A stretch of 64,000 nucleotides of DNA from the NCBI GenBank assembly GCA_041946825.1, contig JBHGBD010000008.1:1-64000 (forward strand). Direction: 5' to 3'. Shown here one piece after another: positions 1 to 8,333 of the stretch. This stretch comes from CAZTHM01 sp041946825. Its GTDB lineage: Bacteria; Acidobacteriota; Terriglobia; UBA7540. The position numbers and the translations under genes were made by a program. A model generated the notes under the pieces. That model ran no database searches and had not been told where the DNA came from. It saw only the letters and a list, made by a program, of their open reading frames with translations. Position 1 is the stretch's first letter; every line of letters starts with the position of its first letter.

Positions 1-779
1 TTGCCGCCGCTCTTGATGACTCCCGCGAACGCGTCATACCCCTTCATGAAGGAAAGGGGACCGGAGGCCTTGCCGCCGCCCGATAGTGGCTCCATTGCGG
101 ACCGGAGAGGTGAGAGGTTCGTACCCGTGCCCGAACCCCATTTGAAGAGCATCCCTTCCGTCTTGGCAAGATTCAGGATGCTTTCGAGGTTGTCCTGGAC
201 GGAGTTGATAAAGCAGGCTGAGCACTGTGGGTGGCGGTAGGCCTCGGTCTCCTTCTTGACACCCCCCGTGGCGGGATCCCAATACCAGCCCCCGCCCTGC
301 GAGGAACGGTGATACTTGTGCCAGAGGCCGCAATTAAACCAAACCGGAGAATTGAACGAAGCCTTCTGGCGAACCAGCAGGTGAAGCAATTCGTCGTGAA
401 AGTTGCGCGCGTCTTCCTCGGTGCGGAAGTAGCCACCCTCGACGCCCCACTGCGCGATGGTGTCGGCGACACGGCTGATCAATTGCTTGACGCTCGACTC
501 ACGCTCCGGCGAGCCGAGCTTGCCGTGGAAATACTTCGAGGCCACGATGTTGGTCGACGTCTGCGACCAGTCCTTCGGGACCTCCACGTTGCGCTGTTCG
601 AAGATTGTCTGCCCCTTCTCGTTCTGGAGCGAGGCGGTGCGCATTTCCCAATCGATTTCATCAAAGGGATGAGTGCCGGGTCGGGTCAAAAGCCGTCTTA
701 CACAGATGCCGCGCTGGGTGGTGGATTCGGTGCCGGGCGCGGCATTGGCTACCGTTGACAAAGCGTCTCGCTCCGCCAT
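1..779 (-). CDS. nrdJ: Class II (B12-dependent) ribonucleotide reductase, N-terminal part
   Basis: The reading frame stays open from an ATG at 779 down to the left edge, giving about 259 residues of a longer protein, so the gene is cut by the window and not broken. The segments DEIDWEMRTA, ASFNSPVWFNCG, HPQCSACFINSV and FKWGSGTGTN match adenosylcobalamin-dependent ribonucleotide reductases, which reduce ribonucleotides to deoxyribonucleotides in the cytoplasm with or without oxygen. The cysteine pair in HPQCSAC is in the region that carries redox cysteines in this family. The start is supported by GCGGAGGAAAGC directly upstream. A good promoter and a possible NrdR box lie upstream. The family call is firm; specificity and the C-terminus cannot be seen. 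Confidence 0.93.
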   Translation of the reverse strand, partial: MAERDALSTVANAAPGTESTTQRGICVRRLLTRPGTHPFDEIDWEMRTASLQNEKGQTIFEQRNVEVPKDWSQTSTNIVASKYFHGKLGSPERESSVKQLISRVADTIAQWGVEGGYFRTEEDARNFHDELLHLLVRQKASFNSPVWFNCGLWHKYHRSSQGGGWYWDPATGGVKKETEAYRHPQCSACFINSVQDNLESILNLAKTEGMLFKWGSGTGTNLSPLRSAMEPLSGGGKASGPLSFMKGYDAFAGVIKSGG

Positions 780-920
780 GCTTTCCTCCGCTTGTTACGA
801 CTGGCGCTGGGCCCTTCAGTTGTGCGGTGTGTGCTCGTTCTGGCTTACGCCGGAATCGACCCGCTTGATCCGGTCCGTCCCCCTCACCTGTACCTGACCG
901 GCTCCGCAGCGTCTGAGTGC

Positions 921-949
921 GTTTTAGCGCCGCCGATGTGCCTTGTCAA
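921..949 (-). promoter_or_regulatory. Sigma-70-type promoter of nrdJ
   Basis: On the minus strand TTGACA (944-949) is separated by 17 nt from TAAAAC (921-926). This predicts a leader of roughly 135 nt before the nrdJ start. The -35 is perfect and the -10 matches four of six. Confidence 0.65.
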
Positions 950-987
950 GGAAAAACTACTAGGGTTGGTATTTTTTTTGGAGGAAA

Positions 988-1003
988 CCACAAGATGTTG
1001 TGG
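988..1003. promoter_or_regulatory. Possible NrdR box
   Basis: The sequence CCACAAGATGTTGTGG is an interrupted palindrome with 6-nt arms that resembles NrdR boxes of ribonucleotide reductase promoters (ACAC-WATAT-like core, TTGTGG/CCACAA ends). It sits about 40 bp upstream of the -35 element of nrdJ. NrdR usually binds two boxes one or more helical turns apart; I see only one clear copy, so this is tentative. Confidence 0.4.
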
Positions 1004-1244
1004 AAATCCTCTGGTTTCTGTGGAAAAGCACCCTTACCGGACGGTCGGAAAGCCTGGGCTGTTGCCGTCCGACCAGTTGGTAGTTCTCTGAGGGTTGGCT
1101 GGGGGATCGCCCGAGAACTCTTTTGCCACTCCGGGCTGTCCGACAGAAAGGGAATTTTCCGCCCCGGGGCGTCTGAGTCCCAGGGCCCCGCCACGCTGCA
1201 GAAACACTCCCGGCGTCACAGTTCCTGACGTGATTCCTGTCGGT

Positions 1245-1754
1245 CTAGCTGGGTAGAGGGACCTTGAGGTTGGACTTGGTCAGCGACTTGACCAGGTTGG
1301 CCTCGACTGTCTGCTTATCCACGCCGCGCGCGATCGCGATCTCATCCACCAGCAGCGCCCAGGCGCGGTCGAGCATCCGCTTCTCACGGAAGGAGAGCGG
1401 CTTGGCCTGATTCAGCAGCAGCAGGCTTTTGAGCACTTCCGCCACCTGCTGGAGCGAGCCGGTCCGCATTTTCTCCGAATTTTCCTTGAAGCGGCCCTTC
1501 CAGTCTTGGGGCGCCTTGACGTGGCCCTTCTGGAGGTAGTCCAGAATGTCGCCGATTTCGCGTGTTTTGGACACGCGCCGCAGGCCAACGTTCGACACAT
1601 TGCTCATGGGCACCATAACGCGCAGGCTGCTGGAATTGAGCTTGAGCAAATAAAACATCTCCGGCTGGCCCGTTACGTTACGGGAAGAGACTTGTTCGAT
1701 GATTCCGACCCCTTGGTTGGGGTAAACAACCTTATCCCCGATCTGAAAGTCCAT
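1245..1754 (-). CDS. carD: CarD-family RNA polymerase-binding transcription regulator
   Basis: The 169-residue protein begins MDFQIGDKVVYPNQGVGIIE, the signature of the CarD/TRCF RNA-polymerase interaction domain (about residues 1-65), followed by the helical DNA-contacting C-terminal domain (about 75-165, with SFREKRMLDRAWALL). CarD binds the polymerase beta subunit and stabilises the open complex at housekeeping promoters, often rRNA promoters. Length is normal for the family. The start is supported by AAGGAG a few bases upstream, and a promoter lies at 1791-1820. It is transcribed alone, in the same direction as nrdJ but with its own promoter. Confidence 0.93.
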   Translation of the reverse strand: MDFQIGDKVVYPNQGVGIIEQVSSRNVTGQPEMFYLLKLNSSSLRVMVPMSNVSNVGLRRVSKTREIGDILDYLQKGHVKAPQDWKGRFKENSEKMRTGSLQQVAEVLKSLLLLNQAKPLSFREKRMLDRAWALLVDEIAIARGVDKQTVEANLVKSLTKSNLKVPLPS

Positions 1755-1790
1755 AGGGCTCCTTAAGGCGGGAGGGTTGACAGAACAAAC

Positions 1791-1820
1791 ACTTTAGCGA
1801 AAATCCTGCCCGAAGTCAAG
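1791..1820 (-). promoter_or_regulatory. Sigma-70-type promoter of carD
   Basis: Minus-strand TTGACT (1815-1820), 18-nt spacer, TAAAGT (1791-1796); predicted start about 30 nt upstream of the carD ATG. Confidence 0.55.
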
Positions 1821-2584
1821 CTCCTTCAAGGTGTTGTGAAATGCCATGCCTTTTGCCCTCAGGCCCCTACCCATCCGCGCTTCGCCCCCCTCCCGCACGG
1901 CCGAAATATCATCCGGTACGGTAAGGAACCTAGTCTCGCATCCGGTGAACGCCTGACCTCCTTCTACAGGATACCCCGTAGAGTGCGCCTGGCGGGGGCA
2001 CCGGCGGCACTCTCCCGGGATAATCGCGGGGGCGACAGTATTTCCCCTTGGCAATTATAGCCCAACATTCTAGGCTGCCATCATGACGAATAGCCAAGAG
2101 AGGTAAGCGAGATATGGAATGAATGCCTGGAGCCAGAAGCGGCGGGTCGGAAGGCGCCAATACGAATCGCAGATCGAAAACGAAAATTGGAAATTGGATG
2201 ATCGAAACTCGGCGCAGGTCAATATTCGAGGCGGCGGAAGGCAAGAATCTTCAAGTGACACCGCCGGCGCGCAGAGGCATGTTGTTAACTCAAGTGATTT
2301 CAAACTCATGGGGAGGAAAGGGAGTCCCTATGTAAGGGAGGGCCTTAACCGAATAAATCATTTATAATCAGTATATTGAAGGTAAATTGGGTTGAGTGCT
2401 TTTGTTCCATTGTTGAAACCAAACGAGTTACCGTATAATCCGCTCAACCAAAAAGATTATTTATTATCAATAAGTTACGGGAAGTTGGACAAAGGGGTGG
2501 ATCAGATTCAGGGAATAAGCCCTCTTGAACCACGATTTCATCCCTGCGGCTTGGGCTGCGGAGCGGGTGAACTATTCTGACGGA
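1821..2584. other. Long non-coding region with AT-rich island
   Basis: About 760 bp without a supportable gene; the short open frames have no recognisable product. The left half is GC-rich and contains a strong hairpin (1981-2012). Around 2280-2520 the sequence turns clearly AT-rich compared with everything around it (runs such as TTATTTATTATCAATAAG). This could be a leftover of acquired DNA, an untranslated leader or an unannotated RNA. Confidence 0.4.
1981..2012. other. Strong isolated stem-loop
   Basis: GAGTGC at 1981-1986 pairs with GCACTC at 2007-2012, and the stem continues inward with bulges (GCCTGG against CCGGCG) to about 11 pairs. No T-tract follows on either strand, so it is not a standard terminator. 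It may belong to a structured RNA. Confidence 0.35.
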
Positions 2585-2614
2585 TTGACTGTTGCCGGTG
2601 AGGTCTGGTATAAG
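2585..2614 (+). promoter_or_regulatory. Sigma-70-type promoter of the TPR gene at 2656
   Basis: TTGACT (2585-2590), 18-nt spacer, TATAAG (2609-2614). The predicted start of transcription is about 2621, only some 35 nt before the 2656 start, which argues for the longer form of the downstream protein. Confidence 0.6.
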
Positions 2615-2655
2615 AATCTTTATCAAAGGCAGCGGCGGACTTGTAATGGAGGGGA

Positions 2656-3378
2656 TTGTCTTTCCCTAAGTTGGTGAAATTGAACAGAGTTAGAAACAAA
2701 CAGAGAATTCGTACCGGCGTTGCGCGTCGTGCCCGGCCGGCACGACGTCGGAGGACGATCGTTGTCTCGAACAACGGCTCGCGGCGGCGTGCCCGAATGC
2801 GCCTTTCCACCCGGCAGAACGGGCGGCCGAGATCCAACGGAACTAAAGCCCTGGCCATGAGCGCCGCGGAAAGCAACAACCAGCGCCGCATTGATGCTCT
2901 GCACCTGGCGGCGGTGAAGAATTTCGAAACGGCGGTGAGCGCCTTCCAGAAGCAGAATTTCGAGAGGGCAAGAGATCTCTTTGCCAAGCTTGCCTCCCAC
3001 CCGTCGGGCGAAGTGGCGATTCACGCCCAAACCTACCTTCGCATGTGCGAGCGCAAGCTCAAACCGGCGCAACCGATCGTCAAGACCGCCGCGGAGCACT
3101 ACGACCTCGGCATCGCGCAACTGAATGCCCGGCAACTGGAATCCGCGCTGGAGTCGCTGAAGAAGGCCTACGCGCTGAGCCCTGACCAGGACCACATCCG
3201 CTATGCGTTGGCGGCGGCGTACGCGCTGGAGGGTAACATTGAGGCGGCGATCGAACATCTCAAGGCGGCGATCGAGTTGCGCCCGGCGAACCGCTTTCTG
3301 GCCGCCCACGACGAAGATTTCCAGGGGCTCACGGCCGACCCGCGGTTTGCGCGGCTTCTTCAATCGGGGGGCGCGTAG
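2656..3378 (+). CDS. TPR-repeat protein with Arg-rich N-terminal tail
   Basis: From about residue 68 the protein is helical TPR-like: a unit near NFETAVSAFQKQNFERARDLF, then AEHYDLGIAQLNARQLESAL and AAAYALEGNIEAAIEHLKAA. TPRs mediate protein-protein contacts; the partner is unknown. The first 67 residues are strikingly basic (many Arg, almost no acidic residues) and look disordered. The start is uncertain: the nearest frame start is a TTG at 2656 right behind GGAGGGG, with other TTG/GTG codons at 2671-2680. An ATG at 2857 (MSAAES) would give a clean 173-residue TPR protein but would leave a leader of over 230 nt behind the promoter at 2585-2614. No signal peptide is visible. Confidence 0.7.
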   Translation: MSFPKLVKLNRVRNKQRIRTGVARRARPARRRRTIVVSNNGSRRRARMRLSTRQNGRPRSNGTKALAMSAAESNNQRRIDALHLAAVKNFETAVSAFQKQNFERARDLFAKLASHPSGEVAIHAQTYLRMCERKLKPAQPIVKTAAEHYDLGIAQLNARQLESALESLKKAYALSPDQDHIRYALAAAYALEGNIEAAIEHLKAAIELRPANRFLAAHDEDFQGLTADPRFARLLQSGGA

Positions 3379-3451
3379 GCTTCGCGATTTTTCTTCCCAT
3401 CGGGCCACCACCAGCCGATAATCCCACGGAAAGCGAGGCAAGGTTCGGGCG

Positions 3452-4441
3452 ATGAGGGTCGTAGCCATCGGCGGCGGGACGGGCCTGTCGGCGCTGCTGC
3501 GCGGGCTCAAGGTGCACGTCAACGAAGTCTCGCGTCCGGCGCAGTTGCGTCCTGTCATCTCGCGCCTGACCGCGGTCGTCACGGTCACCGACGAGGGCGG
3601 AAGCTCCGGGCGACTGCGCCGCGATTTCCGCATCCTTCCACCCGGTGACATCCGCAACTGCCTGGTCGCCCTCGCCGAGGACGAGACCCTATTCGCGCAG
3701 CTTTTCAAGTTCCGCTTCGCTTTCGGCCACGGGCTGAAAGGCCACAGCCTGGGAAACCTGTTTCTGGCGGCGCTCACCCACATCACGCGCGATTTTGCCA
3801 AGGCCGTGCGCCTTTCCAGCGAAGTGCTCGCCATCCGCGGCGAGATTTTTCCGTCCACGCTGGCGGACGTCCGCCTGAAAGCCCGGCTGCGCGGCGGGCG
3901 GATGATTTACGGCGAGCGAAGCATCACCAAGACCCGACTCCCCATCCGGCGCCTCGAGATCGTTCCGAGCCGTTGCCAGCCGCTTCCCGAGACGCTCGCG
4001 GCGCTCGAGGGGGCGAACCTCATCACCCTGGGCCCCGGCTCGCTCTACACTTCGCTGATCCCGAATCTCCTGGTGCGCGGCATTCCCGAGGCGATCGCGC
4101 GCTCGCGGGCGCTGAAGGTTTACATCGGCAACCTGATGACGCAACCTGGCGAGACGCGCGGCTACACCGCCGCCGAGCATTTGCGGGCGCTCGAGCAGCA
4201 CGCCGGCGGGCGACTCTTCGACCGCGTGATCCTCAATACCCGCGAGCTCTCACCCTCTCTGCGCCGGCGATACGCTGCCGATCGTGCCGAGCCGGTGGAA
4301 AACGACCTCGACGCGGTCCGCGCCCTGAACGTCGAGCCGGTCATGGCGGATCTCCTCCTGGAAGACCACCTCGCGCGGCATGATTCGCGCCAGCTGGCGC
4401 AGCTTCTGCTCGATCTCACGGAGCAGAGAAGAAGCCATTAG
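3452..4441 (+). CDS. yvcK: YvcK/CofD-like gluconeogenesis factor
   Basis: The 329-residue protein starts MRVVAIGGGTGLSALLRGLK and carries VTDEGGSSGRLRRDF, LPPGDIRNCLVAL and NLITLGPGSLYTSLIPNLLV, all conserved in the YvcK (UPF0052, CofD-like) family. Members bind nucleotide sugars (UDP-sugars in studied examples) and affect cell shape, gluconeogenic growth and cell-wall precursor supply; they are not CofD transferases themselves. Length fits the family. The gene often sits beside rapZ and whiA in other phyla; that context is missing here. No strong ribosome-binding site is visible, but the conserved N-terminus begins at this ATG. Confidence 0.88.
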   Translation: MRVVAIGGGTGLSALLRGLKVHVNEVSRPAQLRPVISRLTAVVTVTDEGGSSGRLRRDFRILPPGDIRNCLVALAEDETLFAQLFKFRFAFGHGLKGHSLGNLFLAALTHITRDFAKAVRLSSEVLAIRGEIFPSTLADVRLKARLRGGRMIYGERSITKTRLPIRRLEIVPSRCQPLPETLAALEGANLITLGPGSLYTSLIPNLLVRGIPEAIARSRALKVYIGNLMTQPGETRGYTAAEHLRALEQHAGGRLFDRVILNTRELSPSLRRRYAADRAEPVENDLDAVRALNVEPVMADLLLEDHLARHDSRQLAQLLLDLTEQRRSH

Positions 4442-4609
4442 CACTTTCGTGCCCCCTTCTATCAACCTTTGGGCCATTGTGACGTGGCCCTCAATGTCGT
4501 AAATACGCTATCCGGCAACAATGATTTCCGGCTCGGAGCCGGGCGTGCGACGCCAATTACATCTGGCGCCGCTTCCCCAAACGCCAAGGATTCCGGCCGC
4601 GGAGCAAAA

Positions 4610-5014
4610 ATGAGTGAACCCTCTTCCCGCCGAAAAGTTCTCATCGTCGAGCAGGAGCTCCCCATCCGAAGCGTCCTCTTCACGTTGCTTGCGACCCTGG
4701 GCTGCGAGCGCAACGCGGTGGCGAGCGGCCGCGAGGCCCTGGCCCGACTAAGCCGCGAATCCTTTGACGCTGTCCTAATTGACCTGCGGTGCTCCGAACT
4801 CCCCCCTGATGAGGTTGTTTCCGGAATCCATCAGATTCGTCCCAGCCTGATTGGCCACGTGCTGGTCATCACCGGCGAGGTGGCTGACGAGAAAACCCTC
4901 GAGGTGGTCGAACGGCACCTGCTGCTCAAGGTTCAACAGGACCGGCTCTGGCAGGACCTCCGCGGCTACCTGCGGGCGCTCTTCCGCCTCGCGCCCACAG
5001 CGCACCTGGCCTGA
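4610..5014 (+). CDS. Orphan single-domain response regulator (receiver)
   Basis: The 134-residue protein is a lone receiver domain: RKVLIVEQE at the first strand, phospho-acceptor Asp58 in VLIDLR, Thr88 in VLVITGE and Lys107 in LLLKVQQ. No output domain and no adjacent histidine kinase. Two features are unusual: the acidic pair after the first strand, normally DD or ED, reads EQ, and the proline that normally follows the conserved lysine is missing. Phosphorylation or metal binding may therefore be weak. The start at 4610 is chosen because GGAGC lies 6 nt upstream and the fold begins there; an earlier in-frame start at 4469 only adds a non-homologous tail. Confidence 0.78.
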   Translation: MSEPSSRRKVLIVEQELPIRSVLFTLLATLGCERNAVASGREALARLSRESFDAVLIDLRCSELPPDEVVSGIHQIRPSLIGHVLVITGEVADEKTLEVVERHLLLKVQQDRLWQDLRGYLRALFRLAPTAHLA

Positions 5015-5202
5015 GAGTGATTCACTGATTTCTTGACTCACAGGGTCTTCTCTTCATCCCCCATCTTCCGTCGGTTGAGCGTGTGACCGGGGACCTCAGT
5101 CTTCCACTGCCTACCACCTTCCAATCTGCCGCTTTCCAGCTTGAATGCACTGCGCAGTCCTCCTACAATCTGCCGCACCCGGCCAATGAGGCGGACTCGG
5201 CC

Positions 5203-7713
5203 ATGGGGGTAACAACCATCGAATCCTTCACACAGGCGAGTTTGATCAGGAACGCCGGCGGTTGCGTCCTAAACCGGCTGGCGGGGATTACTCTCTGCGT
5301 TCTAACGGCTGCGCTCTCGCTGGAGTCGGCGAACCTGCCTCCGAACCGCTGGGTTGAGCTGCGTAAGGACGCGACGGGCGCGCGACGCAGCTCTGCCATC
5401 CGCTACGCACCCGGGGAGCGGGCCTTCTTCCTCTGGGGTTTTATGAATGACAACTACGAGCTGCTGCAGGAATTTCCTCTGATGGAAGTCCCTGAGTACG
5501 ACATGGTATCTTTTGATCCCGCCAAGGCCGCGTGGCGCAACCACCTCCCGAGCGAACGGCAAGAACTCTGGAGCGCAAAGCTTCCTCTTGCTTTCATTCC
5601 AAGAACCTATGCCGGCATTACTTCCGGAAGCGAACGCTCTCTCTTGCGCAGTCCGACGGACGACGCGGAGGGTGTTCCTCGCCCGGACCTCAACATCGTC
5701 TATGACCAGGTGACTTACGACCCGGACCTGAAGGCGCTGTTCTACTTCACCGGCGGACTCACTGCGGCCTACCGGGTTGCGGACCGCCGCTGGGTTGATC
5801 TCGAGCCGAATCATTCGCCGCCCCCCGTGCTGGGAGGATCGCTGGCATTTGATCCCATCCACCACGAGATCCTGCTCTTCGGAGGCGGGCACGTTGCAGA
5901 GAGAAGCGCGCAAGGGAAAACCGTCGGATACACCGGCATGTGGAGTTTCAACGCGACGGACCGTGACTGGCGCCGCTTGCCGCTCGACCGCGAGCCTCCG
6001 CCGCGTATGAACACGCGCATGGTTTGCGATACGAAGAACCAGGTTCTGATTCTTTTTGGCGGCGATGGGCAGAGCCACTACCTCGCCGACACATGGATCT
6101 TTGATTTGAAGACTCGCCAGTGGCGGGAGTCGAAGGCTCGCAGCGGTCCGCCCGCCCGTGCCGGACATTTCACGGTGTACGACCCCTCTTCCGGATGGGT
6201 GATCGTGGGGGGAGGGCACAACCTTCGCGATTTGACTGACCTGTGGGCCTTCGACGCGGCTGAAGACCGATGGTGGAAACTCGAAGGGGATGTTCCCACG
6301 GGTTTCTACATTACCGCCGATATCGCGCCCGAACAGGGCTTGATCGTTCTTGTGACTAACACCCAGAAGCCTGGCGACACGACTGCCTGCAATACCCTGT
6401 ATCCGGTTCGTACGACGTACGGATTCCGCCTCGACGCGAAGACCTTGGCGCGATCCGAGGTTCGCGGCGGCAGGCAATCGGCAATTCCAAAACGGACTCC
6501 TTCCGATCACCTGGGCGTTACGAGCGACGCGCAGAAGGCAGCGCAGGCCGCCCGCCTCGCCAATCTGCCGGAGAACCGCTGGGTGCTGCTCGACTCACCC
6601 GGACTCGCGGCGCCAACGCGGACCTGGGGCTCAGCCACGTTCGATACGGACCGTAGCCAGATTCTCTACTGGGGCGGCGGCCATTGCGGCTACGGGGGAA
6701 GCGACGTGGAGGGCTACGACGTTGCGGCGCACACGTGGCGAAGCCTCGACCTCGTGCCGGAATTCCCCGAGCGCGCTTGGGACAAGGGAGTGCGACTGGC
6801 AGGAGTGACTTTTCGCGGCGCGCCCTGGACCGAGCACGGGCGCAAGATCTATGCCTACGACCCCGTAAGCCGGAAAATGGTGATGATGCGCCGCATCCGG
6901 CTGACCTCGGGCTACGATCCCGAGGCCCTGCGGGATTTTCCCTCGCGTTCGGAGGCCGCCGCTGACGCGCTCTTCAATCCCCCGTCTTCCTACGTGAAGT
7001 ACACTACCTTTACTTTCGATCCGGAGGTCGGCGAGTGGGAACTGCTTGGGCCGGCGCCGGTCGGAGCGGACACGCTTGCGACAACGCCCCAGGGCGTAGT
7101 GGGCCTCCATGTCGATTGGCCGACGCGACTGGATGACGCAGGCTATCTCCTCCCCTGGCGGCCATGGCATCCGAAGCAGGACGCCGCGCTCTACCTGTTG
7201 AGCGTCGCCGACCGGCGCTGGTCGCGCCTCGACAATGGCGGCGACGCGCCGCAAAACCTGTATGAGCAGACGAGCCTGGTCTACGATTCGAAGCGCGATC
7301 GCCTGTTGCTGCATGGGGCGGGCGTTAATCGGGACGAATTGTGGGCGTTCGATTTGCGGGCCCGCCGGTGGGATAACCTGCGCCCCCGAGTGGCGCCCGC
7401 GGGGGACCATCCTCCGCCGGCGAGCCGGGAGGCCGTTTATCTGCCGGATGACGACGTGGTCCTTACCGCTGGGTCAACCCGTGAAGGCTCTGAGCGACCG
7501 GCTTGTTGGGCATACAGGGGCGGCGAGAACTTGTGGAGAAAGGTCGAAATCCCGATGCCTTCCAACGTCGCGCCGGGGCAACTGGCCGGGCAGAATCGCG
7601 CCCTCGTGTACGACCCCAAGAGGAAGCTGGTGTTCCTCGTCCTTGGAGAGCGTGGCGACGACGGCAAGGCCAGCGTTTACGCCTTGCGGTATCGTGACGC
7701 CGGAGCGCACTGA
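5203..7713 (+). CDS. Exported kelch-like beta-propeller protein, two propeller halves
   Basis: About 836 residues with repeated kelch/galactose-oxidase-type blades: EILLFGGGHV, VLILFGGDGQS, WVIVGGGHN, ILYWGGGHCGYGG and RLLLHGAGVN, alternating with W-containing strands such as WSFNATDRDWRRL. A segment NLPPNRWVELRKD near the N-terminus is repeated in the middle as NLPENRWVLLDSP, so the protein looks like two related halves. A hydrophobic stretch (LAGITLCVLTAALSLESA) suggests a signal peptide, hence export. Start is uncertain: GTG 5083, ATG 5203 or an internal TTG 5239 are in frame; ATG 5203 leaves an N-terminal extension before the signal. Substrate and function are unknown; no Cu-radical tyrosine motif of galactose oxidase was identified. 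Confidence 0.65.
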   Translation: MGVTTIESFTQASLIRNAGGCVLNRLAGITLCVLTAALSLESANLPPNRWVELRKDATGARRSSAIRYAPGERAFFLWGFMNDNYELLQEFPLMEVPEYDMVSFDPAKAAWRNHLPSERQELWSAKLPLAFIPRTYAGITSGSERSLLRSPTDDAEGVPRPDLNIVYDQVTYDPDLKALFYFTGGLTAAYRVADRRWVDLEPNHSPPPVLGGSLAFDPIHHEILLFGGGHVAERSAQGKTVGYTGMWSFNATDRDWRRLPLDREPPPRMNTRMVCDTKNQVLILFGGDGQSHYLADTWIFDLKTRQWRESKARSGPPARAGHFTVYDPSSGWVIVGGGHNLRDLTDLWAFDAAEDRWWKLEGDVPTGFYITADIAPEQGLIVLVTNTQKPGDTTACNTLYPVRTTYGFRLDAKTLARSEVRGGRQSAIPKRTPSDHLGVTSDAQKAAQAARLANLPENRWVLLDSPGLAAPTRTWGSATFDTDRSQILYWGGGHCGYGGSDVEGYDVAAHTWRSLDLVPEFPERAWDKGVRLAGVTFRGAPWTEHGRKIYAYDPVSRKMVMMRRIRLTSGYDPEALRDFPSRSEAAADALFNPPSSYVKYTTFTFDPEVGEWELLGPAPVGADTLATTPQGVVGLHVDWPTRLDDAGYLLPWRPWHPKQDAALYLLSVADRRWSRLDNGGDAPQNLYEQTSLVYDSKRDRLLLHGAGVNRDELWAFDLRARRWDNLRPRVAPAGDHPPPASREAVYLPDDDVVLTAGSTREGSERPACWAYRGGENLWRKVEIPMPSNVAPGQLAGQNRALVYDPKRKLVFLVLGERGDDGKASVYALRYRDAGAH

Positions 7714-7833
7714 GAATTGGTATACCCTCCCCGGCAATATTGAAGCTGGCCGATAGAAACTATTGACAATACCGGACAGCTGACATAGATTGGGTCCGTC
7801 ATAACCTGCGCCACAGGGCCGAGGAGGCCGTCA

Positions 7834-8127
7834 ATGGGTGCAGGTGTTTTTGTTGATGCACGGCAGTCGAGAAGAATCCTGGTCAAACTCCCCGTCAGCT
7901 TGATCGTCGATGCACCTGGAGGCTGGGAATCACACCCGGCTTCCATGCTGGACCTTTCCGACCACGGGCTGAGAATTGCGAGTAATGCGCAGCTCTCCTG
8001 CGAGCAGATCGTCGGGGTCATCCTGAACCAGAAGCCGGAACGTTGCCGCGTCGCCTGGACGGGCGACCCCGGCACTCCTCGGGCCGATCAGGCCGGGCTT
8101 CAGTTCCTCAATCCTTTGCCAGAGTAG
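7834..8127 (+). CDS. Single-domain PilZ protein
   Basis: A 97-residue protein with the PilZ landmarks: an arginine cluster QSRR near the N-terminus followed by DLSDHGLRI, matching the RxxxR and (D/N)xSxxG motifs used to bind cyclic di-GMP. The arginine motif is imperfect, so ligand binding is probable and not certain. GAGGAGG lies just upstream of the ATG. It stands alone between the kelch-like gene and trpB. A second, tandem PilZ protein is encoded at 41765-42613. Confidence 0.75.
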   Translation: MGAGVFVDARQSRRILVKLPVSLIVDAPGGWESHPASMLDLSDHGLRIASNAQLSCEQIVGVILNQKPERCRVAWTGDPGTPRADQAGLQFLNPLPE

Positions 8128-8207
8128 TTGCGATGCAAGGCCGCTCGCCCGTGCCGCACGCGAGTCGAGGGTGGTATTGTCTATCCGCCCCGATTTACCG
8201 GCATCCG

Positions 8208-8240
8208 GTCGGGGATGGCACTCTCCCCACCCGACTTTGT
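8208..8240 (+). terminator. Possible rho-independent terminator
   Basis: GTCGGG (8208-8213) pairs with CCCGAC (8230-8235), with further G/C pairing inside, followed by TTTGT. The T-tract is short. It lies between the PilZ gene and trpB. Confidence 0.35.
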
Positions 8241-8333
8241 GCTATCCTCCCCAACTTAGTTTTCCGACGGATTTCCAGAGCGGAGCAGCCACGGCCCGCT
8301 GCGCGAGATCTGCTTTAGACCCGGAGGCCACAG

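Larger units (their letters stand above)
780..1244. other. Intergenic region upstream of nrdJ
   Basis: No convincing gene. It holds the nrdJ promoter, a NrdR-like palindrome, and a 7-bp perfect inverted repeat (CGGACGG 1038-1044 with CCGTCCG 1065-1071) that could be a weak end signal for carD transcripts. I looked for the conserved boxes of a cobalamin riboswitch on both strands and did not find them in order. Confidence 0.5.

Noticed and set aside
34..758. Plus-strand and out-of-frame minus-strand reading frames over the left edge
   Set aside because: They are shadows of the nrdJ frame, which gives clear family motifs and runs off the edge.
780..1244. Adenosylcobalamin riboswitch upstream of nrdJ
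   Set aside because: Isolated GCCACT-like and GGGAA-like strings exist, but on the wrong strand or in the wrong order; no B12-box core was found.
2623..3858. Long minus-strand open frame across the TPR and yvcK genes
   Set aside because: Arg-rich shadow spanning two real genes on the other strand; no recognisable domain.
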